Assembly (NCBI GenBank): GCA_937998875.1
Contig: CALLBO010000006.1
Coordinates: forward strand, 28,098-92,097
Direction of reading: 5' to 3'
Source of the DNA: an uncultured Granulosicoccaceae bacterium
Lineage (GTDB): Bacteria; Pseudomonadota; Gammaproteobacteria; Granulosicoccales; Granulosicoccaceae
Length of the DNA stretch: 64,000 nt
Positions 29,558-38,339 of the stretch are shown here, in pieces. A program made the position numbers and the translations under genes. Below the pieces are notes generated by a model. The model had not been told where the DNA came from, searched no databases, and worked only from the letters and a program-made list of their open reading frames with translations. The stretch's first letter is position 1. Every line of letters starts with the position of its first letter.

Positions 29558-32141
29558 TCAGCACCTCCTCTGCAATTTCAGCGTCAGTGGTGGAAGCAGG
29601 ACTTATATTCATTGGGACCTCGGAGATATTTCTCTCGATCGAGAACTCTATTAGTCCTATTGCGTGAGCGCCTTCTTTAAAACAACGCCAACTGATCAGT
29701 GCAATCGCCAGCACGGAAAACACCGATGTAATATATGAGTCTGACGTAATTGAGAAAATTGTCGTCAGCGTCAACGTGCTCAGCAAGATGATGCTTAGCG
29801 GAGACCAGCACTGATTGGCTCGATATCTGACAAATTCGCTGTTTTCACCATGTTGCTCAACCATCAGGCGTAGCTTTGCAGACCCGAATAGACCACCGTA
29901 TACCTGCAAGTCCCAGTCGTCATAGTGATTTCCGGTGAGACAGCGGGTACGAGAGGAAACAAGCGTTTTGATGTAGTCAAGGCGCTCGATTGAGCTTTGA
30001 TATTTGCCATCCCAGAATCCACTGTTTCGGTATAAACTGCTTGTTTTGATTTTTTTTCGTAGAGTATTTTTTGTACCTAACGGATGTAGTCCGTTGCCAA
30101 TTCGACCTCTCAGCCGCATGACGGGTTGAGCCATGTGCAGCCCTGCAGTAAGCAGCAAGCGCTGAAGGTAGGCGATGGTCAGTTCAGGCTTAACCTGATA
30201 TTGCCCTTTGGCCGCGCTGTAGATTGCTTGCCCGATGTAGATTCCTGTGGCGAGTACGAGCGGTAACAGTGCCCAGAGCGTGCCTCCGAAAGTAGCCATG
30301 CCAAGTGCTCCAACAGCGAGCATCACAATGACGATTAGCCATTCGGGCATTAAAGGCAGACTTAATAGTTCGGGTGACTTTCTTTGATAGAGTCTCTGAA
30401 ATGGTGAGCATCCCCATACACCCTGGTATACGCGGCTGCGCATTTTAAGTAACTGTCGGGTCACTCCCTGCCCATAGAGTCTGCCGTGCCATATTACCTG
30501 ACCGTGATCGTTATATTTCTCTGGCCACTTTTTTTCGAGCATGGCTTCCGCTTTGCCATAACCGTATTGCTGCTTCAGGTAACCCTTTACCGTGCCTCGA
30601 CGGTGGTGCCAGTTGAAGGCTGCTGGCTGAAAACCAATGTCTCCGAGTTGTTGTACACGCCAGCAAATATCAACATCGTCACCCGCGCTTGTAAACTGCG
30701 TATCAAATCCACCAACGGTTTCCAGCGCGCTGCGTTTAAAAGACATATTGCAACCGGGAATATGTTCAGCTATCTCATCAGTTAGCATGACTTCCATTGG
30801 GCTACCCGGTGCGTTTGCCACACAATCGGCTACCAGTCCGTCGTCTGGGACCGGATAGTTCGGCCCGCCAACGGCAACAACGTCTTTTTGCATATACGTC
30901 AATGCTAGGTATCTGAGCCACTCACGTTCAGGATATGCATCGTCATCTATATAGGCAACTATATTGCCGGTGCCTGCTTGGTAACCTGTATTGCGCGCAC
31001 TTGATAACCCCATGTTTATGGTGCTGATTAGTTTTACCGGATAATTTTCTGCAATGACTGCAGTGTCATCGGTTGAACCGTCGTTGACGACAATAACCTC
31101 GAACGATGGATAGTCCAGTTTGGTCAGCGCGTTGAGCGTGGTGTCTATGGTTGCAGCACCGTTGTAGCTGCAAACAACAACAGTGATTGTTGGCCAGGGT
31201 AGTGACTCTCTGAAAGGCAATGAGGCAAACGCCTGCTTAACTCCATTAAGAGCAGGTTTAGCCAAACGATTGCAGGTTGTTATGCCGAACTTCCAGTCAG
31301 TGATGGTTCTTCCACCGACAAACCATTCATCTGTCCATGCATAGACAAAACAACCTGCCGCACCACATTCGTAAATCGCAGCTAACTGCCATTGTAAAGA
31401 TTGACTTTGTTGTAGTTCACCGTTTCGTAAACTATCCAGTCCAACTTCAGCAAGTACGAGAGGTTTGGTGGTAGAGAGGGTTTGAAGTCTTGCGAGATAT
31501 GCGCGCAGGTTTTCTTCATTCTCGAGATAAACGTTAAAGCTGTAGAAATCTACAAAATCTAAATTCAGAAATTCTGTGGTGGGGAAGTTGACATAGGTTA
31601 CCAGTGTGTTTGGATCTTCAGCTTTAACGATGTGATATAACGATTTCAGGAAATCTTCTATCTTTCTTCTGCCGTGCCATCGGACTACATTTGCCGGTAT
31701 TTCATTACCCAGCGAGTAACAAAGAATTGACGGATGGTTCTCGCAAGAGCGAACTGACTGTTTAAATCGATGCTTTATATCTTTCACCAGATCGGGATCT
31801 TCAAGGATAGCGATATGTTGTTCCCACGGTATTCCTACCATAAGGTAGAGACCGCATTCCAGCGCCAGATCCATTAACCAGACCGGTGGTACGGTGTAGA
31901 CTCTCACAGTATTGATACCAGCTGCCACCATCCGTTGAAAGTCTTCAGCAACGATTCTTGCAGATGGAAATTGATGACCGTCTAGATGACAGAACGTACC
32001 GTAGGTGACGCCTTTAATATAGAAAGTTTGATTGTTGAGCTGTAGTTGCTTACCGACAACGGCTGGCTTCCCTGCTGCAAATCCGAGTTTATTAAGCGTA
32101 CAACTGTTTGTATTACCGCGCAAAATACGAAAACCTGGCAA
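29547..32141 (-). CDS. Bifunctional protein: clan GH-A-like TIM-barrel glycosidase domain fused to a GT2 glycosyltransferase with TM segments
   Basis: N-terminal 'FYIKGVTYGTF...GINTVRVYTVPPVWLMDLALECGLYLMVGIPW', 'YSLGNEIPANVV' and 'LVLAEVGLDS'; then GT2 'ITVVVCSYNGAATIDTTLNALTKLDYPSFEVIVVNDGSTDDT', 'YIDDDAYPEREW', 'GDDVDICWR'; hydrophobic segments 'WLIVIVMLAVGALGMATFGGTLWALLPLVLA' and 'LSIILLSTLTLTTIFSI'. Confidence 0.85.
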   Translation of the reverse strand: MPGFRILRGNTNSCTLNKLGFAAGKPAVVGKQLQLNNQTFYIKGVTYGTFCHLDGHQFPSARIVAEDFQRMVAAGINTVRVYTVPPVWLMDLALECGLYLMVGIPWEQHIAILEDPDLVKDIKHRFKQSVRSCENHPSILCYSLGNEIPANVVRWHGRRKIEDFLKSLYHIVKAEDPNTLVTYVNFPTTEFLNLDFVDFYSFNVYLENEENLRAYLARLQTLSTTKPLVLAEVGLDSLRNGELQQSQSLQWQLAAIYECGAAGCFVYAWTDEWFVGGRTITDWKFGITTCNRLAKPALNGVKQAFASLPFRESLPWPTITVVVCSYNGAATIDTTLNALTKLDYPSFEVIVVNDGSTDDTAVIAENYPVKLISTINMGLSSARNTGYQAGTGNIVAYIDDDAYPEREWLRYLALTYMQKDVVAVGGPNYPVPDDGLVADCVANAPGSPMEVMLTDEIAEHIPGCNMSFKRSALETVGGFDTQFTSAGDDVDICWRVQQLGDIGFQPAAFNWHHRRGTVKGYLKQQYGYGKAEAMLEKKWPEKYNDHGQVIWHGRLYGQGVTRQLLKMRSRVYQGVWGCSPFQRLYQRKSPELLSLPLMPEWLIVIVMLAVGALGMATFGGTLWALLPLVLATGIYIGQAIYSAAKGQYQVKPELTIAYLQRLLLTAGLHMAQPVMRLRGRIGNGLHPLGTKNTLRKKIKTSSLYRNSGFWDGKYQSSIERLDYIKTLVSSRTRCLTGNHYDDWDLQVYGGLFGSAKLRLMVEQHGENSEFVRYRANQCWSPLSIILLSTLTLTTIFSITSDSYITSVFSVLAIALISWRCFKEGAHAIGLIEFSIERNISEVPMNISPASTTDAEIAEEVLNVA

Positions 32142-32479
32142 AAGCAGAGCGTCGTAGTTGCAATTTGTCTGCCGGAATGGAATCGAATGGTGCTTTTTAA
32201 GCGCTTAGTTCTATACCGCGGACTGACTTCCATGTAAAAAATTGTGCATGTTCAGGTCGTCCATTTTTATTGCAAGTGATTTGATTTCTGCCAAAGCTTT
32301 GACGATTTTAAAAAAGCACTACAGAATTTCATTCAATATGAAATGAATTGTCTGCTAAAAGAGGAAGGATTGTGGGATGTGACAATGGCTGCAATGTGTG
32401 TGCTCAGACCTCTTTTAGATAATGCGATGTAAGTATCGAGCAGCACAACGCTGCCCGACACGATTATCTTAGAACGTTT

Positions 32480-33400
32480 CTAAGTTAGGTTGGCTTGGAA
32501 GAGTTCAAGTGTGCGATCCCATGCGAGTTTTGCCGCTTCTTCGTTATAGCGTTTGGTAGAGTTGTTATGGAATCCGTGACCTGTGCCGGGATATAAATGG
32601 CGTGTGTACTCTACGTTGTTCGCTTGCAGTGCAGCCTCAAATTCAGGCCATTGAGCATTGATACGATCATCGTTTTCGGCTGCCTGTATCATCATTGGTG
32701 CTTTGATATTTGCAACACTGTCAGCAGGTGGTGCGCTGCCATAGAAAGGTACACCGGCGTGAAAATCTTCACCCATTTTAGTGGCCAGGAAATTCACCAC
32801 ACCTCCACCGAAGCAAAAACCTACCGCACCGATTTTGCCGGTTGAAAGTTCGTGTGATTTTAAAAACTCAGTGCCATTTGCCATGTCGACCATAATTTTT
32901 GCACGGTCAAGACTTTTTTGCAGTGCGCGACCGTCATCATCGTTACCAGGGTAACCACCCACCGGATATAAAGCGTCAGGTGCAAGTGCCAGAAAGCCTT
33001 CTACCGCCAGGCGGCGTGCAACATCTTCGATATACGGGTTTAGTCCGCGGTTCTCATGGACGACCAACACACTTGGGTAAGGGCCATCGGTGCTTGGCAC
33101 TGCAAGATAGCCCCGCATCTCACCTGAGTTGCCACCGGGAGAAGAGTAGGTGACATACTCTGCTTTCATACGTTCATCGGTGAAAGATATTGTTTGTGCC
33201 TGCGCGTAGCGCGGGAACAAAGCCTGGGCCATTGTTAAGCCCGACACCCCGGCCACGGTTATAGCGCCAGCACGCTTTAGAAACTCTCGACGACTGATGA
33301 AATCGTGGCAGTAGAGATCATATAAGTCATAGATGCGTTGATCAATTTCGAGGTCTTCAACATCTACTTCATGCTTTTCAGTGGTATTTGGTAGGTTCAT
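32480..33400 (-). CDS. Tat-exported dienelactone hydrolase-family protein
   Basis: 'SRREFLKRAGAITVAGVSGLTMAQALFPRYAQAQ' twin-arginine signal; 'VLVVHENRGLNPYIEDVARRLA', 'GAVGFCFGGG', 'YPGTGHGFHN'. Confidence 0.9.
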   Translation of the reverse strand: MNLPNTTEKHEVDVEDLEIDQRIYDLYDLYCHDFISRREFLKRAGAITVAGVSGLTMAQALFPRYAQAQTISFTDERMKAEYVTYSSPGGNSGEMRGYLAVPSTDGPYPSVLVVHENRGLNPYIEDVARRLAVEGFLALAPDALYPVGGYPGNDDDGRALQKSLDRAKIMVDMANGTEFLKSHELSTGKIGAVGFCFGGGVVNFLATKMGEDFHAGVPFYGSAPPADSVANIKAPMMIQAAENDDRINAQWPEFEAALQANNVEYTRHLYPGTGHGFHNNSTKRYNEEAAKLAWDRTLELFQANLT

Positions 33401-33559
33401 GCTTTGCTCCTTTGATGGTTGATGCGGTGTTAACTTACCATAGACAAACGTCTAAGAGCACATGGTCATTAATACGGTTGAGGCGTCCACAGGTGGGTTG
33501 TAAGCACGGTCTTAGCAGTAATTTTATAGCTGGCACTAATGTGCAAAAAATAAGGAATT

Positions 33560-34042
33560 TTACTTTCGAAAAGAAACCCAGTAGCTCGCTTTGTGATCAA
33601 GAATCACGGCGACTGTCTCAAGCGCATAAGGGTTAAGCGGTACTTCATCTCTGTTAACCCATCTAATATCTGATATTTCCAGATTATCAATGCTTGTTTG
33701 TGGTGTGTTTGAGAGTTGATGAGTGAAAAGCACTTGTGTGGTCTTCAGGGTCGGATTAAATATCACACTACACTGCTGCATATTGTCGACTTTTATGCCT
33801 GTCTCTTCCCACAGTTCACGGCTTGCTGCTTCGTCCGGGCTTTCTCCCGGGTCGCAATGGCCGCTGGGAATATCCCAGTCATCTGCATAAGTTGTTTTTA
33901 CAGCCAGAAATCTACCTTCGGGGTTAGTGATAAAAACTTTCGCCGCAACCACGTAGCCTGGATAAAGAGTTCGCACAATTTTTCGTTGTGCGAAAACCGG
34001 CAGTCTTTTATACAGTTTAAGAGCCAGTGTTTTTAGGAGCAT
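33560..34042 (-). CDS. NUDIX hydrolase
   Basis: Nudix box 'GHCDPGESPDEAASRELWEETGI'. Confidence 0.9.
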   Translation of the reverse strand: MLLKTLALKLYKRLPVFAQRKIVRTLYPGYVVAAKVFITNPEGRFLAVKTTYADDWDIPSGHCDPGESPDEAASRELWEETGIKVDNMQQCSVIFNPTLKTTQVLFTHQLSNTPQTSIDNLEISDIRWVNRDEVPLNPYALETVAVILDHKASYWVSFRK

Positions 34043-34120
34043 GCGATTCTAGGAACATGGAGTTATATCAGATTGGGAATACAAAGAGATGCTTCAATTG
34101 GTGTGCCACGCTGGTGAGGG

Positions 34121-34744
34121 TTAGCTGCCAGTTAAGTTATCAATTTGATCCTGGGTGAGAATACGGGGATTCAGGCCGCGTGTCAGCAAATGCAGTTTGG
34201 ATGTTTCCTCAAGTTCTTCGGTGGCATACACCGCAGCTTCTAGTGTTTTACCCGCCATTACCGGGCCGTGATTAGCCAGCAGTACCGAGGTGTATTTACC
34301 GGCAAGCCCTCTGATGGCGTCACCAATAAGAGGATCACCCGGTTTGTGATACGGCACCAATGCCGTCTTGCCAACCTTCATCACATAGTAGGCGGTCAGT
34401 GGTGGCAGTGCATCGTCCGGGTTGGTTTCCGGTAGCAATGAAACAGCAACTGAATGCACCGAGTGCAGATGCACAACAGCGCCGCAGTTGGGAACTGTTT
34501 CATACATTGCTGTGTGCAAGGGTACTTCTTTGGTGGGTTTATCACCGCTGAGCGTATTGCCTTGTGCATCTAGCATACTCAAGTTGTCAGGGCATAGGTT
34601 GCCAAGCGAGGCGTTGGTTGGGGTGACGATCCACCCATCGCCGTGTTTAACACTGATATTCCCGGTACTGCCGGTGGTCAGGCCACGATCAAACAGTGAC
34701 TTGCCAAAACGACAGATACTATCTCGCAGCTGTACTTCATTCAC
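34121..34744 (-). CDS. otnC: Class II aldolase/adducin-family protein, OtnC-like (3-oxo-tetronate 4-phosphate decarboxylase)
   Basis: 'RGLTTGSTGNISVKHGDGWIVTPTNASLG', 'KEVPLHTAMYETVPNCGAVVHLHSVHSVA', 'LLANHGPVMAGKTLEAAV'; adjacent to otnK. Confidence 0.85.
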   Translation of the reverse strand: MNEVQLRDSICRFGKSLFDRGLTTGSTGNISVKHGDGWIVTPTNASLGNLCPDNLSMLDAQGNTLSGDKPTKEVPLHTAMYETVPNCGAVVHLHSVHSVAVSLLPETNPDDALPPLTAYYVMKVGKTALVPYHKPGDPLIGDAIRGLAGKYTSVLLANHGPVMAGKTLEAAVYATEELEETSKLHLLTRGLNPRILTQDQIDNLTGS

Positions 34745-36003
34745 TATGCAGTCTCCAGTTGCTGTAGAGCTTTTGCAAAGAAGTCTCCGCTGCCGAAGTT
34801 GCCGGACTTGAGTGCCATGGCAATCGGGTTGTCGCCTTTCGTGCTAAGTGTTGGGACACCCGGGTCTATCTCGGCACCGATGTCGAAGGCGTTGATGTTT
34901 AGCGCACTGACAACCGCACCCGATGTTTCGCCGCCTGCAACAACCATTCTTTTATAGCCTCTTGCCACCAGTTGGCTGGCCAGAGTTGCAAAAAAGGATT
35001 CAATCTTTCCTGCAACTGTATCGGTCCCAAATTCTGATTGCAGTTCTTTTACGACTTCCGGTGTAGCAGAGGAATAAACCAGAGCGGCACTGTCATCTTC
35101 CGGTAGCGAGTTGATTATGGTGGCTTGCGATATTTTGTCTGCCATTAACGTGTGGATATCAATATTAATTTTTGGGCCCCCTGAGTAGTGTTCAATCTGT
35201 TCTCTGGTCGCAGTCGAACAGCTTCCGGCGAGGATCACTGCAGGTCCTGTTTGTGGTCTGAAACTCTGGCCTGATTCAGACAACAAACCCTGCTTTCGAA
35301 AGTTCTCCGGCAGGCCAAGTGCGATCCCTGAGCCACCGGTAATCAATTTTGCATCAAGGCAGGCGCTGCCAATTGTGATTAAGTCCTGATCTGCGGTGGC
35401 ATCTACGATAATCAGCGTTTGATTGTCAGTGGCAGATTGCGTCAGTGCGTTTTTAACGGCCCCTGTACCTTGCGTTACCGTTGCCTGTGCAATGTGGCCT
35501 ACCGGATTTTTACATTGTTGTTGTAACCAGCGCCGGATATCTGCATCGGTCATCGGGTTGAGCGGGTGGTTCTGTAACCCTGACTCATTCAGCAGTTGAT
35601 CGTTAACGAATAAGTGCCCCTGATAGACTGTACGGCCGGTTGTTGGAAATGCCGGGCAAACCACAACGCCTGCTGTGTCCAGTTCGGCGGCGAGCGCTTC
35701 TGCCACCGGCCCGATATTACCTTCAGGAGTTGAATCAAAAGTTGAGCAATACTTAAACAGGAACTGGGTCGCTCCCTGTGCACGTAGCCAGGCCAGTGCA
35801 TTGAGCGACTGACGAATAGCATAATCGGCATCAATTGACCGGCTTTTGAGCGAGATTATCGCGGCTTCACAATCAGCCAGCGCATCTGCATCCGGAGTAT
35901 CAATGTATTGGGTGGTGCGCATACCTTCGCGAGACAGGGTATTGGCCAGGTCACTGGCACCGGTAAAGTCGTCTGCAATACAGCCGAGGAGGAGCTTGTT
36001 CAT
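34744..36003 (-). CDS. otnK: 3-oxo-tetronate kinase OtnK (four-carbon acid sugar kinase family)
   Basis: 'MNKLLLGCIADDFTGASDLANTLSREGMRTTQYI', 'FKYCSTFDSTPEGNIGPVAEAL', 'VVAGGETSGAVVSAL'. Start refined to M at 36003; the track ORF runs to 36120. Confidence 0.9.
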   Translation of the reverse strand: MNKLLLGCIADDFTGASDLANTLSREGMRTTQYIDTPDADALADCEAAIISLKSRSIDADYAIRQSLNALAWLRAQGATQFLFKYCSTFDSTPEGNIGPVAEALAAELDTAGVVVCPAFPTTGRTVYQGHLFVNDQLLNESGLQNHPLNPMTDADIRRWLQQQCKNPVGHIAQATVTQGTGAVKNALTQSATDNQTLIIVDATADQDLITIGSACLDAKLITGGSGIALGLPENFRKQGLLSESGQSFRPQTGPAVILAGSCSTATREQIEHYSGGPKINIDIHTLMADKISQATIINSLPEDDSAALVYSSATPEVVKELQSEFGTDTVAGKIESFFATLASQLVARGYKRMVVAGGETSGAVVSALNINAFDIGAEIDPGVPTLSTKGDNPIAMALKSGNFGSGDFFAKALQQLETA

Positions 36004-36294
36004 TTTGTTTTTCAACTTCTTTTGTTCTGCGCTTGGAGTCTGTGCGGTAGAAATCCGTGTAGCGAGAATGTGCCATGTCGAGGATGTTTTTGCGATCATT
36101 TGAGGCGCATAGTTGTTCATACGTAACGAAAATGATCGATGACTATCGCTTCCTTGGGCACACCGTCAGGGGGCGTTCGCAGTAGCGGACGTTCTGCCGC
36201 GCAGACTCCTGAGGGGGGAGCCCATCATCTGACAGTTGTGCAGTTTAATCGGTGATAAAATGGCGGCATTGATGACCCGTGAGAGTGCACCTGA

Positions 36295-37278
36295 ATGAAA
36301 GCAATCAATCTGAAGCAGTTTGGCAGTGCAGACAATCTTTTTCTTGATGATATTGATACACCGGTTGCAGGTCAGGGTCAGGTGTTGATAAAAGTGCATG
36401 CCTGTTCGGTAAACCGCCCGGATATCGTGCAGCGCGAAGGGAACTATCCGCCACCGGCCGGTGATTCCGAGATTATCGGTCTTGAGGTTGCCGGCACCGT
36501 GGAATCTATCGGTGAAGGGGTTAGCCGCTACAAAGCCGGTGACAGAGTTTTTGCGCTGGTGGGTGGTGGAGGCTATGCGGAGTATGCAGTGGCCTATGAA
36601 AGCCACACGATGCCAATTCCCGAGGTGCTCGATTTCAGGCAGGCAGCTTGTATTTGTGAGACTTACATTACTGCCTGGCTGAACGCAATTGTGCTTGGCG
36701 AGGCAGAGGCAGGTGATATCTTTTTATTGCATGGTGGAGGTGGCGGAGTAAACACGGCGGCTATTCAATTGTGCGGTGCGTTGATTGCTGACTGCACGAC
36801 CATTGTGACTGCCTCGACCGGCAAGGTAGATCGTGTTAAGTCACTGGGCGCTGACCACGTGATTGACTACAAATCGCAATCGTTCGTAGAGGAAGTGAAA
36901 ACGATCACCGGCGGCAAGGGAGTGGACGTGATTCTTGATCACATCGGGGGTGCTTATTTTAAAGACAACATGAAGAGTCTGGCAGTAAGCGGCAGGCTGG
37001 TTATTATCGGTCTGATGGGTGGCATTAAGGCCGAGGTTAACCTTGCCACGATGATGGTTAAAAGACAGAAGGTAGTCGGCTCAGTGTTGCGTTCAAGGCC
37101 GGTATCGGAGAAAGCACAGATCATTGCGGACTTTGAAAAAACAGTGTTGCCGCTGTTCGCGAGTAAAACCATAGAGCCGTTGGTCTCTGATGTGTTTCCA
37201 CTCAGTGAAGCGGCAGATGCACACAAAGCAATGGAGCAGGGCAGTCACTTCGGCAAGATCGTTCTTGATGTTGTTTAG
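36295..37278 (+). CDS. NAD(P)H-quinone oxidoreductase, zinc-free MDR family (TP53I3/PIG3-like)
   Basis: 'MKAINLKQFGSADNLFLDDIDTPVAGQGQVLIKVHACSVNRPDIVQREGNYPPPAGDSEIIGLEVAGTV', 'LLHGGGGGVNTAAIQLC', 'GGKGVDVILDHIGG'. Confidence 0.92.
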   Translation: MKAINLKQFGSADNLFLDDIDTPVAGQGQVLIKVHACSVNRPDIVQREGNYPPPAGDSEIIGLEVAGTVESIGEGVSRYKAGDRVFALVGGGGYAEYAVAYESHTMPIPEVLDFRQAACICETYITAWLNAIVLGEAEAGDIFLLHGGGGGVNTAAIQLCGALIADCTTIVTASTGKVDRVKSLGADHVIDYKSQSFVEEVKTITGGKGVDVILDHIGGAYFKDNMKSLAVSGRLVIIGLMGGIKAEVNLATMMVKRQKVVGSVLRSRPVSEKAQIIADFEKTVLPLFASKTIEPLVSDVFPLSEAADAHKAMEQGSHFGKIVLDVV

Positions 37279-37295
37279 AGTAGCTAAAGCGTTGA

Positions 37296-38201
37296 GTGCA
37301 AGCTGACATGGATCGTTATCCGGAAATACGCGATCTACAGCTGCTACTTGCGTTGTCGCAAAGAAAGCACTTTACCCGTGCGGCAGCCGACTGCGGTATA
37401 TCACAGCCTGCATTTTCTGCGCGGATACATCATCTGGAAGAGATGCTTGACGTACCCATTGTTCGCCGAGGTAATAAGTTTCTCGGCTTTACCAGAGAAG
37501 GCGAGCTGGTATTAAAGTGGGCACGGAAGGTAGTTTCGGATGTTGAAGGTATGCGGCAGGATATAGAAATCGCGCGCGATGACCTGCAAGGTGTGATTGC
37601 AGTAGGAGTAGTACCAACTGCGCTACCCTATGCCGCTTCAATTTCTACTGCATTGCGTGCACGCTATGAACACCTGACCATTCAAATACAGTCGCTCACC
37701 TCGGTAGAGATAGCCCGTGCCTTACACGAATTTGCAATAGATGCGGGCATCACTTATCTCGATGAAAAAGATAACGGCACCCTGCGCTTTGATAGCATTT
37801 ATCAGGAGAGCTATGTCTTGTTATCGCCACCGCACCTCGCCCCGCGTAAGCGTGGCAGCGTCACCTGGAAGGAAGCGGCGCACCTGCCATTGTGTCTGCT
37901 GAGCAAAGATATGCGTTTCCGCCAGATTGTCGATGAGGTTTTTCAAGGTGTCGGGCTCGCACCTCAGCCGGTGATGGAAACCAACGCATTCACGGCTGCA
38001 ATGGTGCAGGTTAACAACGGTGCTGCAGCAACCATCGCACCGCAGAAGCTGGTTGACAGTTTGTTCCTGAATCAGAATTCGGTCAGTTTAAAGCTTGAAA
38101 ATCCGGTAGTTGAAAAAACCATTGGGCTGGCAACACTCGACCACGAGCCGGCGTTGCCCGCGATCGACGCGCTGCGTGAGGTGATCGCCACCTTCGGCTG
38201 A
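37296..38201 (+). CDS. LysR-family transcriptional regulator, likely FdsR-like
   Basis: N-terminal HTH 'LQLLLALSQRKHFTRAAADCGISQPAFSARIHHLEEMLDVPIVRRG'; directly upstream of formate dehydrogenase genes. Confidence 0.9.
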   Translation: MQADMDRYPEIRDLQLLLALSQRKHFTRAAADCGISQPAFSARIHHLEEMLDVPIVRRGNKFLGFTREGELVLKWARKVVSDVEGMRQDIEIARDDLQGVIAVGVVPTALPYAASISTALRARYEHLTIQIQSLTSVEIARALHEFAIDAGITYLDEKDNGTLRFDSIYQESYVLLSPPHLAPRKRGSVTWKEAAHLPLCLLSKDMRFRQIVDEVFQGVGLAPQPVMETNAFTAAMVQVNNGAAATIAPQKLVDSLFLNQNSVSLKLENPVVEKTIGLATLDHEPALPAIDALREVIATFG

Positions 38202-38243
38202 TCGTTCTCGCCTGTCTGGGTGCACCAGAATTCCATCATAGGC

Positions 38244-38280
38244 AAAACAAATCGTATCATTCAAAATAGCGATTTGTTTT
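38244..38280. promoter_or_regulatory. Inverted repeat between lysR and formate dehydrogenase genes
   Basis: AAAACAAATCG-N15-CGATTTGTTTT, perfect 11-bp arms; either a LysR operator or a lysR terminator (T run follows). Confidence 0.6.
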
Positions 38281-38339
38281 TATTACCGCTCTGCTGTCAA
38301 CTAGCGCTCAAACCTCTAAACCATACTTAGGAAGCAGGC

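Noticed and set aside
32326-32344. ATTTCAT-TCAAT-ATGAAAT dyad upstream of the GH-GT2 operon
   Set aside because: Short AT-rich dyad that could easily occur by chance; no conservation data.
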